From Pseudomaricurvus sp033283335 (GTDB lineage Bacteria; Pseudomonadota; Gammaproteobacteria; Pseudomonadales; Cellvibrionaceae), in contig JAWMQP010000001.1 in assembly GCA_033283335.1 (NCBI GenBank), forward strand, positions 186,001 through 250,000: a stretch of 64,000 bases of DNA, given 5' to 3'. This document shows, one piece after another, positions 1-8,301 of the stretch (its first letter is position 1; each line of letters begins with the position of its first letter). Below the pieces are notes generated by a model that worked only from the letters and a program-made list of their open reading frames with translations, made no database searches and had not been told where the DNA came from. A program made the position numbers and the translations under genes.

Positions 1-2
1 AG

Positions 3-512
3 GTGGAGGTTCGGGAGCTGCTGGCCCTGCACCCGCTGTTGATGATGTTGCTGGTGATGGTGTTCGGCTGCCCCCTGGCGTTGTGGGTAGGTGCCCTGGG
101 GCTGTGTGTTGGCCAATTGATGCAGTTGGCTTTGCCGTTGGGCCACCTACAGCCAATCAGTAATCTGGCCGTCCAGTATTTCCTGAATGTGCTGGTTCCA
201 GGCTTAACGGCTGTGGCAATACTGAAGTTGATTGAGCGGCTGCCAATACGCAATCTGTTTGTCTATATACTGGGTGGCGGCTTTATCGGTGCCATGGTAA
301 CCGTGCAGGCCATGGCTGCCGCCAGCTGGTTGTACGTGCGCTTGTTCGGGCCGGAGCCGCTGTTGGTGATCGTCTCTGACCACTATTACCTGACGTTGCT
401 GATGATGTTTCCGGAGGGTTTTATCAATGGCGCGGTGGTGTCCACACTGACCGTACTGGCACCGGAACTGGTGAAAACCTACGATGACCACCGTTACCTG
501 GATGACAATTAG
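3..512 (+). CDS. COG3235-like membrane protein, 5' end cut by window
   Basis: This is the C-terminal part of a polytopic membrane protein with about five hydrophobic segments. The tail FPEGFINGAVVSTL followed by TYDDHRYL resembles the COG3235 family, which is annotated as an energy-coupling-factor-type permease or predicted membrane protein. The frame is open to the left edge, and the GTG at position 3 is only the first usable codon, so the real start is probably outside the window. The gene is convergent with the histidine kinase gene, with a 15-bp gap. The stop lies in a short imperfect duplication: a CTGGATGACAATTA-like unit occurs at 498 and again at 516. The family assignment is from remembered motif similarity; the substrate is unknown. 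Confidence 0.55.
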   Translation: MEVRELLALHPLLMMLLVMVFGCPLALWVGALGLCVGQLMQLALPLGHLQPISNLAVQYFLNVLVPGLTAVAILKLIERLPIRNLFVYILGGGFIGAMVTVQAMAAASWLYVRLFGPEPLLVIVSDHYYLTLLMMFPEGFINGAVVSTLTVLAPELVKTYDDHRYLDDN

Positions 513-527
513 CAACTGGGATGACAG

Positions 528-1931
528 TTAAAAGTCGGCCGTCTCCGGCAGGTTGATCTCGATGGTCAGTCCCCTCACCGGATTGTTGCGGGCGACCACG
601 CTGCCGCCGTGATGGAGTACCGTACGTTTGGCAATCGCCAGTCCGAGACCGTAACCGCCACTCTTCCTATCGCGGGCTTCATCGGTGCGAAAAAAGGGTT
701 CAAAGATATCGTCGAGATGTTCTTCCGCCACACCGGGACCGCAGTCGCTGACGGTAATGCGCGCTTTGTGATCCTGGGCCCGCTGCAGATTAATGGTGAC
801 GCTGGTATTGGGGGCGGTGTAGCGAATGGCATTGCGGACAATGTTGTCGAAAACCCCCACCAGGGTGCTGCCACGGGTTTGCACCAGCACTTCCGGCAGA
901 TGGTTGCCAACCTTCAATGCAATGCCGTTCTGACGGGCTTCATCCCGGCAGTTGTCCACTGCAGTGGTCACCAGGCTGGTTAACTCCACTACATCGTTCA
1001 GTTCCCAGGCGCCTTGCTCTGTTACCGGTAGCGACAGGATTTCGGAAATCACGCCGTTGAGGTAGTCCGCAGCGTCCTTGATGCGTTCCAGTTCGCCGGT
1101 GATTTCACTGTTGGCGCGCTGTTGGGCAATGGCCAGCGCCACCTGCAGACGTGCCAGGGGGGAGCGCAGCTCGTGGGAGACGTCCTTAATCAAACGCTTT
1201 TGTTCCAGCATGCTTTTTTGCAGTTTGACCACCATATTGTCAAACGCTTGCGCCAGTTCCGCCATTTCCCCCGGCCGGTTGCAAAACTCCTCTCCGATAC
1301 GCACGTTCCAGTCACCCTTGGCAATTTTTTGGGTGGCCTGCTTGAAGGTTTGCAGGTCGCGGGTGATGAAACGGGCCATGTAGTAGCAGGCGGCACCGCT
1401 GATCAAAATGTCCAACAGCAGCACCGACCAGAAGTTGTGCAAAAACAGGCGCCAGCCCAGCATCGGGCTGGGGTCCGCGGTCACGATCAGACGTAATTGA
1501 TGGCCATCAATTAACCCCACCTGACGGCCATAAAACTGGGTTTCTCCGAGTTTTTTACGGAAAAAGGGCGCTGTGCCGGTCAACTTGGCGCCAAATTCCT
1601 GAACGTCAGCTGGGATCCCCCGCTCAAGAATGTCGTCGCCATTGTCATTGATCAGGTACACGTGGTTCATCGCCCAGGCGGGCATTTCTGCGACGCCCTC
1701 CTGTACCCGGTCATAGCTGCTGTTGATGACGTTGCGCACGACTTCGCGCAACAGGCGCCCACCAGGGCCGGTGTAGAGTTCCTGTTCCTGGCTCGACAGG
1801 TGCTTGTCCGGTCCGAGATCGAAAAAGTGGGTAATGATGCTGGAGCCCAGCAGCATGGCGATCATGACCAGCCAGAAACCAAGAAAAATCTTGATGTACA
1901 GACGTCCGACAGCGAGGGGCTTGAGTTTCAT
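528..1931 (-). CDS. CpxA-like sensor histidine kinase
   Basis: This is the membrane sensor kinase of a two-component system. It has membrane helices at about residues 11-31 and 168-190 flanking a periplasmic sensor region, then a HAMP-like segment. The phospho-acceptor histidine is H253 in DVSHELRSPLARL. The N box (NAIRYTAP) and the G boxes (DCGPGV, GYGLGLAIAKR) follow. The length of 467 aa is close to CpxA. It is the second gene of a pair, 21 bp after the response regulator. The CpxA-like label rests on architecture and partner; the signal sensed (envelope stress in CpxA) is inferred. Confidence 0.85.
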   Translation of the reverse strand: MKLKPLAVGRLYIKIFLGFWLVMIAMLLGSSIITHFFDLGPDKHLSSQEQELYTGPGGRLLREVVRNVINSSYDRVQEGVAEMPAWAMNHVYLINDNGDDILERGIPADVQEFGAKLTGTAPFFRKKLGETQFYGRQVGLIDGHQLRLIVTADPSPMLGWRLFLHNFWSVLLLDILISGAACYYMARFITRDLQTFKQATQKIAKGDWNVRIGEEFCNRPGEMAELAQAFDNMVVKLQKSMLEQKRLIKDVSHELRSPLARLQVALAIAQQRANSEITGELERIKDAADYLNGVISEILSLPVTEQGAWELNDVVELTSLVTTAVDNCRDEARQNGIALKVGNHLPEVLVQTRGSTLVGVFDNIVRNAIRYTAPNTSVTINLQRAQDHKARITVSDCGPGVAEEHLDDIFEPFFRTDEARDRKSGGYGLGLAIAKRTVLHHGGSVVARNNPVRGLTIEINLPETADF

Positions 1932-1952
1932 AAAGGGTTGAAAAATCCCGAC

Positions 1953-2642
1953 TTATTGGCGCGTAAGCATGTAGCCGGCACCGCGGATATTAATGATGAG
2001 TTCTTTGCTGGCTCCCAGTGCCGCCAGTTTCTTGCGAATATTACTGACGTGGACATCAATGCTGCGATCATAGGGAGTGAGTTTGCGGTTGAGGGCCTTC
2101 TCGGTCAGAACCTCTTTGCTGATGACATCACCGGCAGAGCGCATCAACAGTTCCAGCACGGTAAACTCGGCACCCGTCAGGGTGACAGGGGTTTCCTGAT
2201 AAAAGGCGGCGTGGCTCTTGACCTGAATAAAAAGGTCGTCGACACGGATTTCATCAGCCATCGGTGATTCATTGTCGTTGTCGCTCACCCGACGCAGGAT
2301 GGCGCGAATGCGGGCCACCAGTTCGCGGGGATTGCAGGGCTTGGAAAGGTAGTCATCAGAACCCATTTCCAGGCCGACGATACGATCCACGGTTTCCCCT
2401 TTAGCGGTCAACATCAACACCGGTGTGCGCTTGCTGTCGCGAATTTTACGCAGGGCGTCGAGACCGTTCATGATCGGCATCATGACATCCAGCACAATTG
2501 CATCAAAATCCTGGGCAAGCGCCTGTTTGACACCTTCTTCACCGTTGTGAGCGAGGGAAACCTCAAACCCTTCCGTTTCCAGGTACTCTTTTAGCAACAG
2601 GCACAATTCCTGGTCGTCATCGACTAGTAGCAGCTTACTCAT
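1953..2642 (-). CDS. OmpR-family response regulator (CpxR-like)
   Basis: This 229-aa regulator has a receiver domain with acidic pocket D8-D10, phosphorylation site D52 (VLDVMMP) and conserved T/K positions (MLTAKGE, SKPCNPRELVARI). A C-terminal winged-helix DNA-binding domain follows (LTGAEFTVLELL, RSIDVHVSNIRKKL). It is transcribed ahead of its kinase and divergently from the flavodoxin gene. I looked for a paired GTAAA CpxR-type box in the roughly 240 bp upstream and found only a single half-site, so autoregulation is not supported by the sequence. Confidence 0.88.
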   Translation of the reverse strand: MSKLLLVDDDQELCLLLKEYLETEGFEVSLAHNGEEGVKQALAQDFDAIVLDVMMPIMNGLDALRKIRDSKRTPVLMLTAKGETVDRIVGLEMGSDDYLSKPCNPRELVARIRAILRRVSDNDNESPMADEIRVDDLFIQVKSHAAFYQETPVTLTGAEFTVLELLMRSAGDVISKEVLTEKALNRKLTPYDRSIDVHVSNIRKKLAALGASKELIINIRGAGYMLTRQ

Positions 2643-2881
2643 GATCGGGTCGTTGAACCTCGTTGGTTATTAGCGCGTATTTATGTGTCAGAGTTTGCAT
2701 GAGCGAGACGGGCCTGTCACGACCTTAGTGAAAGGCAATAACCCTTCTTAACGTAAACCTCTGCTGGAGCCCATCTGTCAACTTGCCCAGCCCGAAAGCG
2801 CGGGGGCTTTTGTTGCTTCGTATAAAGAATACTGGGAAAATCCTATTCCCGTTTTCAGCAACTTTAAACCGAGGCAAATCT

Positions 2882-3424
2882 GTGGCAGTAATTGGCCTGT
2901 TTTTCGGCAGTGATGAGGGCAATACCGAAAGTGTTGCTCAGCGTATACAGCAGCGATTGGGTGAGGAGCTAGTGGATGTTCACGACATCGCCGACATCAC
3001 CCAGTTGGAGTTTGCCGAATACGACAAAATCTTGCTGGGCATCCCCACTTGGGACTTTGGCCAGATCCAGTCGGACTGGGAAGAATTTTGGGAAGATGTC
3101 AGCGAGATTGATTTCACCGGCAAAACTGTGGCCCTGTTTGGCCTGGGTGACCAGTTTGGTTATGGCGACTATTTTCTCGACGCCATGGGCATGCTGCACG
3201 ATGTGATTGTAGAGCAGGGCGCAGCCATTGTCGGTCACTGGCCGGTAGAAGGTTACGAGTTCGACGCGTCAAAAGCGCTGACCCCTGATGGCAAGTACTT
3301 TGTCGGACTGGCCATCGACGAAGATCAGCAGGAGGAATTAACCGCCCAGCGCCTGAACGCCTGGTGTGAACAGGTTGTGCGGGAATTTGGACTGGATATC
3401 GAGGTCGAATCCCTCGATGACTGA
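2882..3424 (+). CDS. fldB: Flavodoxin FldB
   Basis: This is a long-chain FMN flavodoxin that carries low-potential electrons. It has the phosphate-binding loop (FFGSDEGNTE), the isoalloxazine-contacting segments (GIPTWDFGQIQSDW and GLGDQFGYGDYFLDAMG) and the C-terminal WCEQ helix typical of FldB. I prefer the GTG start at 2882, which gives 180 aa, because it matches the family N-terminus (VIGLFFGS) and has GAGG about 8 nt upstream. An ATG at 2783 is in frame but would add 33 residues not seen in flavodoxins. The gene is convergent with cmoB. Confidence 0.9.
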   Translation: MAVIGLFFGSDEGNTESVAQRIQQRLGEELVDVHDIADITQLEFAEYDKILLGIPTWDFGQIQSDWEEFWEDVSEIDFTGKTVALFGLGDQFGYGDYFLDAMGMLHDVIVEQGAAIVGHWPVEGYEFDASKALTPDGKYFVGLAIDEDQQEELTAQRLNAWCEQVVREFGLDIEVESLDD

Positions 3425-3467
3425 TAAGCTTTGCTGCAGCTACCCGCTGCAGTAAGCGGGGCTGCAG

Positions 3468-4454
3468 TCAGGGAGCTTCGGCCACAAACACAGCCCGCAC
3501 GGGAGCCGGATGACCCTCTGCGGTCAGCATGGGATTATCAGGATCCAGAAACTCCGGCAGTGAATGAAACCGCATCCAGTCCGTGGAGCGCTGTTCCTCA
3601 GTGGAGGTGCGGTTTATGTCCACCACTCTGGGGTTGCGGAAGCCGCACTTGCGCAACCATGACACCAGGGTATCGCAACTGGGTAAAAACCAGACGTTGT
3701 TCATCTTGGCGTAACGTCCCTCCGGCACCAGCACCTCTCCCAATTTGCCTTCAATCACGAGGGTTTCCAGCACCAGTTGGCCGCCGGGCTTGAGGGTGGC
3801 ACGCAGCTCGCGTAAATGATCCATGGGCGAGCGACGATGGTAGAGCACGCCCATGGAAAAGGTGGTGTCGAACGCCTGCAGCTCATCGGGCAGGGCTTCG
3901 ATGCCGACCGGCAGCAGGTCCACCGGCACCTGACCGATAAAGTGCTTAAGCATATGGAACTGCACCACAAAGCGAGGTGAGGGGTCGATGCCGATTACCT
4001 GCCGGGCTCCAGCGCCGTAAGTGCGCCAGCAGTGATAGCCGTTGCCGCAGCCCACATCCAATACTGTGCGGTTTTGCAAGGGCGCCAGATGGGGCAAGAC
4101 CCGATCCCACTTCCAGTCAGATCGCCATTCCGTATCAATGTCGGTGCCGTGAATTCGAAACGGACCCTTGCGCCAGGGTATCAGTGCCGCCAGTGCCGCG
4201 CGAACTTGCTCCGTCAGGTCCGCCGGCAGCGCCGTCGAGGAGCCGAGTTCCACCGCCGTTTGCAACTCAACCTGATCGGTTTGAAGGTCTGGCAGTTGTT
4301 CCAGGGCATTGAGCCAGGCAGGCAGATCACCAAATCGCTGGCTGCTGAGGCCCTGTTGTATTTGTTCGGGCAACTGCGCCAGCCAGGGTTCCAGGCGGGT
4401 GCCTTTAAAGCTCTGCAGCAGTGGGGTGTAATCAATACGATCGTGGATTTTCAT
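3468..4454 (-). CDS. cmoB: tRNA U34 carboxymethyltransferase CmoB
   Basis: CmoB transfers the carboxymethyl group of carboxy-S-adenosylmethionine to 5-hydroxyuridine-34, making cmo5U in tRNA. The class I methyltransferase motif VLDVGCGNGYHCWRTYGAGA is present, along with the CmoB-typical segments FRIHGTDIDTEWRSDWKWDR, SMGVLYHRRSP and WFLPSCDTL. The ATG at 4454 gives the N-terminus MKIHDRIDYTPLL, which fits the family. A TTG at 4514, overlapping the cmoA stop, is in frame and would add 20 residues. It is the second gene after cmoA, which makes the cofactor it uses. Confidence 0.93.
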   Translation of the reverse strand: MKIHDRIDYTPLLQSFKGTRLEPWLAQLPEQIQQGLSSQRFGDLPAWLNALEQLPDLQTDQVELQTAVELGSSTALPADLTEQVRAALAALIPWRKGPFRIHGTDIDTEWRSDWKWDRVLPHLAPLQNRTVLDVGCGNGYHCWRTYGAGARQVIGIDPSPRFVVQFHMLKHFIGQVPVDLLPVGIEALPDELQAFDTTFSMGVLYHRRSPMDHLRELRATLKPGGQLVLETLVIEGKLGEVLVPEGRYAKMNNVWFLPSCDTLVSWLRKCGFRNPRVVDINRTSTEEQRSTDWMRFHSLPEFLDPDNPMLTAEGHPAPVRAVFVAEAP

Positions 4455-4510
4455 GGGCAAGGGTCTGGCGAAAACTCCGGAACTGTCAGGGCAACGGCTG
4501 GCTGTCAGGC

Positions 4511-5260
4511 TCAATGGGATTTAATGGCAATCATGGAGGCGAAGTTGAAACACTGGAACCACACGTCGCAACTCTGAAAGCCGACTTCTTTCAGGCGCTG
4601 GCGATGGCAGTCCAGGGTCTCGGGAATTAGGACGTTTTCCAGGGCTGTGCGCTTTTGGGCAATTTCCAGATCACTGTAGCCATTGGCGCGTTTGAAGTTG
4701 TGATGCAGGTCGATCATCAGCTGGTCGTGCTGCTGGTCGCCAAAGGTCACTTTTTCAGACAGGATCAGTACACCGCCAGGATTCAGGCCCTGGTATATCT
4801 GACTCAAAATGGCGTGTCGCTGTTTCGGGGCAATGAACTGCAGGGTGAAGTTCAGCACCACCACCGAGGCGCGTTGAATCGGAACGCTCTGCAGATTGTC
4901 ACATACCAGCTCCACCGGCACTTCACCACAGTCGGCGTCAATCACGGCCTGACAGCGCTTGATCATGGCTTCTGAATTGTCCACCCCGATAATCCGGCAA
5001 TCGGCCGCCTGAATACGATGGCGCATGGCCAGACTGGCGGCCCCCAGGGAGCAGCCGAGGTCGTAACAGTGGCTGTTGGCGGTGGCGTAGCGCTCTGCCA
5101 GGGTGCCTATCATGCTGATGATGGTGGTGTAGCCGGGCACTGAGCGCTTGATCATGTCGGGAAAGACATTGACCACGGTTTGATCAAAGCTGAATCCCGC
5201 CACTTGGCCGAGTGGGTTGGCGTATATGGTATCGGGGGAGTGGGTATTGTGACTGGACAT
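4511..5260 (-). CDS. cmoA: Carboxy-SAM synthase CmoA
   Basis: CmoA converts SAM and prephenate to carboxy-S-adenosylmethionine, the donor used by CmoB. The SAM-binding segment is YDLGCSLGAASLAMRH, with downstream IIGVDNSEAMI and VVLNFTLQFI. The N-terminus DTIYANPLGQVAGFSFDQTV and the segment RANGYSDLEIAQKRTALENVL are characteristic. The ATG at 5260 gives 249 aa, close to the usual 247. The frame continues to 5416, but that extension would overlap the tonB gene start. It forms a two-gene unit with cmoB. Confidence 0.93.
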   Translation of the reverse strand: MSSHNTHSPDTIYANPLGQVAGFSFDQTVVNVFPDMIKRSVPGYTTIISMIGTLAERYATANSHCYDLGCSLGAASLAMRHRIQAADCRIIGVDNSEAMIKRCQAVIDADCGEVPVELVCDNLQSVPIQRASVVVLNFTLQFIAPKQRHAILSQIYQGLNPGGVLILSEKVTFGDQQHDQLMIDLHHNFKRANGYSDLEIAQKRTALENVLIPETLDCHRQRLKEVGFQSCDVWFQCFNFASMIAIKSH

Positions 5261-5370
5261 GCCGGTGAACCGCGTAAAGAGCGCAATTTTATCTTGCCGC
5301 AGGGGTACCGACAACCATCGCCGTGCTTCGTTAATGCATACATGCCTCAAGAGTATATTGCTAATAAGGT

Positions 5371-5385
5371 TGAGAAGCATTAACA
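5371..5385. promoter_or_regulatory. Weak candidate Fur box upstream of tonB
   Basis: The sequence TGAGAAG-C-ATTAACA matches the 7-1-7 Fur pattern (TGATAAT-N-ATTATCA) at 11 of 14 positions. It lies just upstream of the first ATG of the TonB gene, where iron control would be expected. It is weaker than the site at 15072 and could be chance. Confidence 0.35.
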
Positions 5386-5392
5386 TTTGCAT

Positions 5393-6154
5393 ATGAGCGT
5401 ATGGGTAATGGATCAAACCGCCGGAGACGAAGGGATTTGGCGCGAAAAATTCTTGTGGGCAGCGATTGGGATTTCACTGGTCGCTCATTTGTTGTGGGCG
5501 CTTGTCTGGCAGCAAGACGATGTTGTTGAGTTTTCCCTGACCAGCAGTCAACAGCAAGTGGTGTCAGTGTCCTTTTCCCAGGCTCGCCCCCCCCAGGCAG
5601 TCCGGCCGATAGATCGAGAGCATCCGCCAGTTGTTGAAGAAGAGGCTCAGCCAATTATCAAACACGAGCTTCAGCCAATAGTTAATCGACAGCCTGAGCC
5701 GGTAGTTAAAAAAGAATCTCAACCAGTTATTCATAAAGCACCTCAACCCGTTGAACCGCCAACAGTCAGGCGCGAAGAACAACAAAAGCCAACGCCTATT
5801 GACGAGCCGAAACCTGTCACTATGCAGGAGCCTGAGGTAACCCCACGCATTGCGGAACCGGCTGCTATCCGGGTTGTGCGGCAACCCAGTTTCCGAGCGG
5901 CACCGGTAGCACCGGTCTACCCAATGCTGGCGCTTAAGCGACGCTGGCAGGGGGAGGTGCTGATCCGGGCCCTGGTTGACCGTGCCGGACAGACACTTGA
6001 AGTGCATGTCAGGCGTTCTTCCGGTTATCCCTTACTGGATGAGTCGGCAGTAGCGGCGGTATCCAAATGGCAATTCGAAGCGTCTGCCGAAGATGGGGAG
6101 CCCGTCATCAGCTGGGTGGAAGTGCCGGTGAATTTTTCCATTAGTCAAAGATAA
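5393..6154 (+). CDS. tonB: TonB-like energy transducer
   Basis: TonB couples the ExbB/ExbD proton motor to outer-membrane receptors. It has an N-terminal signal anchor (about residues 20-45, WAAIGISLVAHLLWALVW), then a long Pro/Glu/Lys-rich periplasm-spanning linker built of degenerate 8-residue repeats (QPIIKHEL, QPIVNRQP, EPVVKKES and similar). It ends in a TonB C-terminal domain (YPMLALKRRWQGEVLIRALVDRAG, SSGYPLLDESAVAAVSKWQF). Starts at 5387 (TTG), 5393 (ATG) and 5408 (ATG) are all in frame, and none has a strong ribosome binding site. It is first in a run of six plus-strand genes ending with the chelatase-like gene. Confidence 0.88.
   Translation: MSVWVMDQTAGDEGIWREKFLWAAIGISLVAHLLWALVWQQDDVVEFSLTSSQQQVVSVSFSQARPPQAVRPIDREHPPVVEEEAQPIIKHELQPIVNRQPEPVVKKESQPVIHKAPQPVEPPTVRREEQQKPTPIDEPKPVTMQEPEVTPRIAEPAAIRVVRQPSFRAAPVAPVYPMLALKRRWQGEVLIRALVDRAGQTLEVHVRRSSGYPLLDESAVAAVSKWQFEASAEDGEPVISWVEVPVNFSISQR
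5648..5760 (+). repeat. Degenerate 24-nt repeats in tonB linker
   Basis: About four to five diverged 24-nt units encode an 8-residue motif of the form QPIxxxxx in the TonB linker. The protein repeat is clearer than the DNA repeat, which suggests an old expansion under selection for an extended, charged periplasmic spacer. Confidence 0.6.
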
Positions 6155-6178
6155 CCATTTACTACAGAAAGCATAGCC

Positions 6179-6823
6179 ATGTTAGAACATTACATTTTCA
6201 CATCCGGACCGGTGATTTACCCCTTGTTGTTCTGTTCACTGCTGGCATTGGCGCTGGTGCTTGAGCGGCTGTTGGTATTGCTGTTTTATCCGGCGATGTT
6301 ACCGGCGGCCGATGTACAGGCCTTCCAGGCTGGCACCCTGACTGAGGCTCCCGAGGCAAAAGGTGCACGTCAGGGATTGATACTGCTGGCGCGCTATCGT
6401 GGGCAGAACAAATCGCTGCGCGATGAGCTGTTGAGTACCTGGCTGGCCGAACAACAACAGGTGCTTCACGGCCGCATTCGTTGGCTGACCCTGGTAGGAA
6501 CACTGGCCCCTCTGTTGGGGTTGTTGGGTACAGTGCTGGGTATTATCAGTATGTTTCAGGAGGTGGCTCATCAAGCCGGCCCGGTGACACCTGCGTTGTT
6601 GGCGGCCGGGATGTGGGAAGCCATGGCCACCACGGCCATGGGGCTGGTGATTGCCATTCCGGCGCTGGGCTGTGGTCAGGCGTTTGCCATCTGGGGGGAT
6701 CATCGGCTGGAGAAAATCGGCAAGGTGCTCAACCAAAATTCGCTCTGGTTGGAGTTGCATCAAACACCGGTGTCGGACAGCGTCGAAGTGTCAACACCTC
6801 TCGCCAAGGTGCAGATCGCATGA
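6179..6823 (+). CDS. exbB: ExbB/TolQ/MotA-family proton channel, first copy
   Basis: This 214-aa inner-membrane protein has a TM near residues 14-38. A cytoplasmic stretch follows, then two TMs in the MotA/TolQ/ExbB domain (TLVGTLAPLLGLLGTVLGIISMF and ALLAAGMWEAMATTAMGLVIAIPALGCGQAFAIW). With ExbD it forms the proton channel that energises TonB. Its stop overlaps the exbD start as ATGA (6820-6823), indicating translational coupling. Confidence 0.9.
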   Translation: MLEHYIFTSGPVIYPLLFCSLLALALVLERLLVLLFYPAMLPAADVQAFQAGTLTEAPEAKGARQGLILLARYRGQNKSLRDELLSTWLAEQQQVLHGRIRWLTLVGTLAPLLGLLGTVLGIISMFQEVAHQAGPVTPALLAAGMWEAMATTAMGLVIAIPALGCGQAFAIWGDHRLEKIGKVLNQNSLWLELHQTPVSDSVEVSTPLAKVQIA

Positions 6824-7242
6824 TCCAGCTTAAGACCTCTTCATCTGCCTCAGCGCAGGTATCTTTTCCCGATATGACGGCGCTGCTGGATGTGATTTTT
6901 ATCCTGTTGGTGTTTTTGTTGTTGACGGCCAATGTGGTGCCGAAAGTACTGGATGTGGATTTGCCCGGGAAAGGGGTGGAAGAAACCCACAATTTGGAGA
7001 TGGCTGAACCGGTCACCATTACGCTGTTTGCCGATGCCAATCAATGGGGCCTTAACGATGACCAATATCGTGACTGGAACCAGTTTGAAACCGCTTTACT
7101 GGCGGCGATCAATCAGGGGGAGTCGCCGCAAATAGTTATTGCCGGTGACAAGCGGGCGTCCCTGGAAAATGTATTGCGCATCTTTGCATGGTTGCAAGGC
7201 CACGATCTCCAGGCGGCCCAGGTCATGATGCAGTCTGAATAA
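6820..7242 (+). CDS. exbD: ExbD/TolR-family biopolymer transport protein
   Basis: This 140-aa partner of ExbB has one N-terminal TM with the essential acidic residue, D24, in FPDMTALLDVIFILLVFLLL. A periplasmic domain with the ExbD-type ending (IVIAGDKRASLENVLRIFAWLQ) follows. The ATG at 6820 overlaps the exbB stop. The frame continues upstream to 6481, but that part only shadows exbB. TonB, ExbB and ExbD form a complete dedicated TonB system here. Confidence 0.9.
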   Translation: MIQLKTSSSASAQVSFPDMTALLDVIFILLVFLLLTANVVPKVLDVDLPGKGVEETHNLEMAEPVTITLFADANQWGLNDDQYRDWNQFETALLAAINQGESPQIVIAGDKRASLENVLRIFAWLQGHDLQAAQVMMQSE

Positions 7243-7300
7243 CCCTTTTCCACGTTATTTTGTTTTTGTTGTTCTCTTTTTGTTGTTCTCGGAGTAACCC

Positions 7301-7894
7301 ATGATTCGTACCCTTGAAGAATTGATGTACCAGATGTCCGATTTTTTTATGGCGCCGGTATTGATTATTTTGGTGTTGATGTTCGGCTACAGCCTGTATG
7401 CGCTGGGTCGGTTTGCCGCTCAATGGTGGCAGCGGCGCCAACAGCGCAGCGGCTATCGCCAGGCTCTGCAGTTTCCATTGGGAGAGGCACCTCAGCAGCA
7501 GCTGCAGGGCTATCCGCTAGTGACACTGGCACAGCAGTTACCGACCATTACCAAAGACCAGTTGGATGTCGCTGCCCTGGAAGATATGGAGGGTGTGCGA
7601 ACCGCCAGTCGACTGGCGCCCATGTTGGGATTGATCGCCACAATGGTCCCTATGGGACCGGCTCTGAAAAGCTTGGCCGACGGCAATGTACAGGGCATCA
7701 GTGAGAATCTGATTGTGGCTTTTTCGGCCGTGATCTTCGGTTTGGTGATTGCGTCAATCACCTTCTGGATTGCCAGTGTCAAACGTCGGTGGTTGGCCGC
7801 CGAGCTGGTGGCTCTGACGCCCCTGTTACAGGAAGGTCGCAAACCGGAAGTCGCTGTGATCAAAAAACAGGAGGCGCCTCGTGAGGTTGCTTGA
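7301..7894 (+). CDS. Second ExbB/MotA/TolQ-family protein, paired with DUF2149
   Basis: This 197-aa membrane protein has TM1 near residues 17-38, then a MotA/TolQ/ExbB core (RTASRLAPMLGLIATMVPMG, VQGISENLIVAFSAVIFGLVIASITFWIA). It is clearly diverged from the first copy: MVPMG replaces the usual TVxG after the LGLIAT helix. The start at 7301 has GGAG 8 nt upstream. Its 3' end overlaps the DUF2149 gene by 14 bp, so the two are likely co-translated. The overlap and the chelatase gene next door suggest this is a separate channel serving the chelatase rather than TonB. That role is inference. Confidence 0.85.
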   Translation: MIRTLEELMYQMSDFFMAPVLIILVLMFGYSLYALGRFAAQWWQRRQQRSGYRQALQFPLGEAPQQQLQGYPLVTLAQQLPTITKDQLDVAALEDMEGVRTASRLAPMLGLIATMVPMGPALKSLADGNVQGISENLIVAFSAVIFGLVIASITFWIASVKRRWLAAELVALTPLLQEGRKPEVAVIKKQEAPREVA

Positions 7895-8198
7895 TGAGGA
7901 TGAGGGCATCAACCCGGCATTGTCGGTAGTGAATCTGGTGGATGTATTTCTGGTGCTGGTGGCCGCGTTGTTGATTGCCATTGCCCAGAACCCGATGAAC
8001 CCGTTTTTGGCCGAGGATGTAACCGTCATTAAAAATGCCGGCAAGCCCAATATGGAAATGATCATCAAGAAAGGTGAAACCATCGAGACCTATGAGTCCA
8101 GCGGAGAAATCGGATCTGGTGACGGGGTCAAGGCGGGGGTGGCGTACCGCATGGCCGATGGTTCCATCGTCTATGTGCCGGAAGGGGATTCTCAGTAA
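7881..8198 (+). CDS. DUF2149 protein, candidate ExbD analogue
   Basis: This 105-aa DUF2149 protein begins with a short cytoplasmic acidic stretch. It has one TM (about residues 15-36) carrying D21 in VVNLVDVFLVLVAALLIAI, then a small periplasmic domain (GVAYRMADGSIVYVP). The layout, with one N-terminal helix, an aspartate in its first third and a periplasmic tail, copies ExbD and TolR, whose TM aspartate relays protons. DUF2149 genes are known neighbours of CobN-like and ExbB-like genes in other organisms. An ExbD-like role here is inferred from topology and context. Confidence 0.8.
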   Translation: MRLLDEDEGINPALSVVNLVDVFLVLVAALLIAIAQNPMNPFLAEDVTVIKNAGKPNMEMIIKKGETIETYESSGEIGSGDGVKAGVAYRMADGSIVYVPEGDSQ

Positions 8199-8301
8199 TT
8201 TCCGGCTTAATCATTAACACAACAGCGCTGCTGGCAGTTCATTGCGAAATCATAAACAACAGCTCTAAGCGTTTAAGTTTGATAGCAACTTGGGATAAGT
8301 A

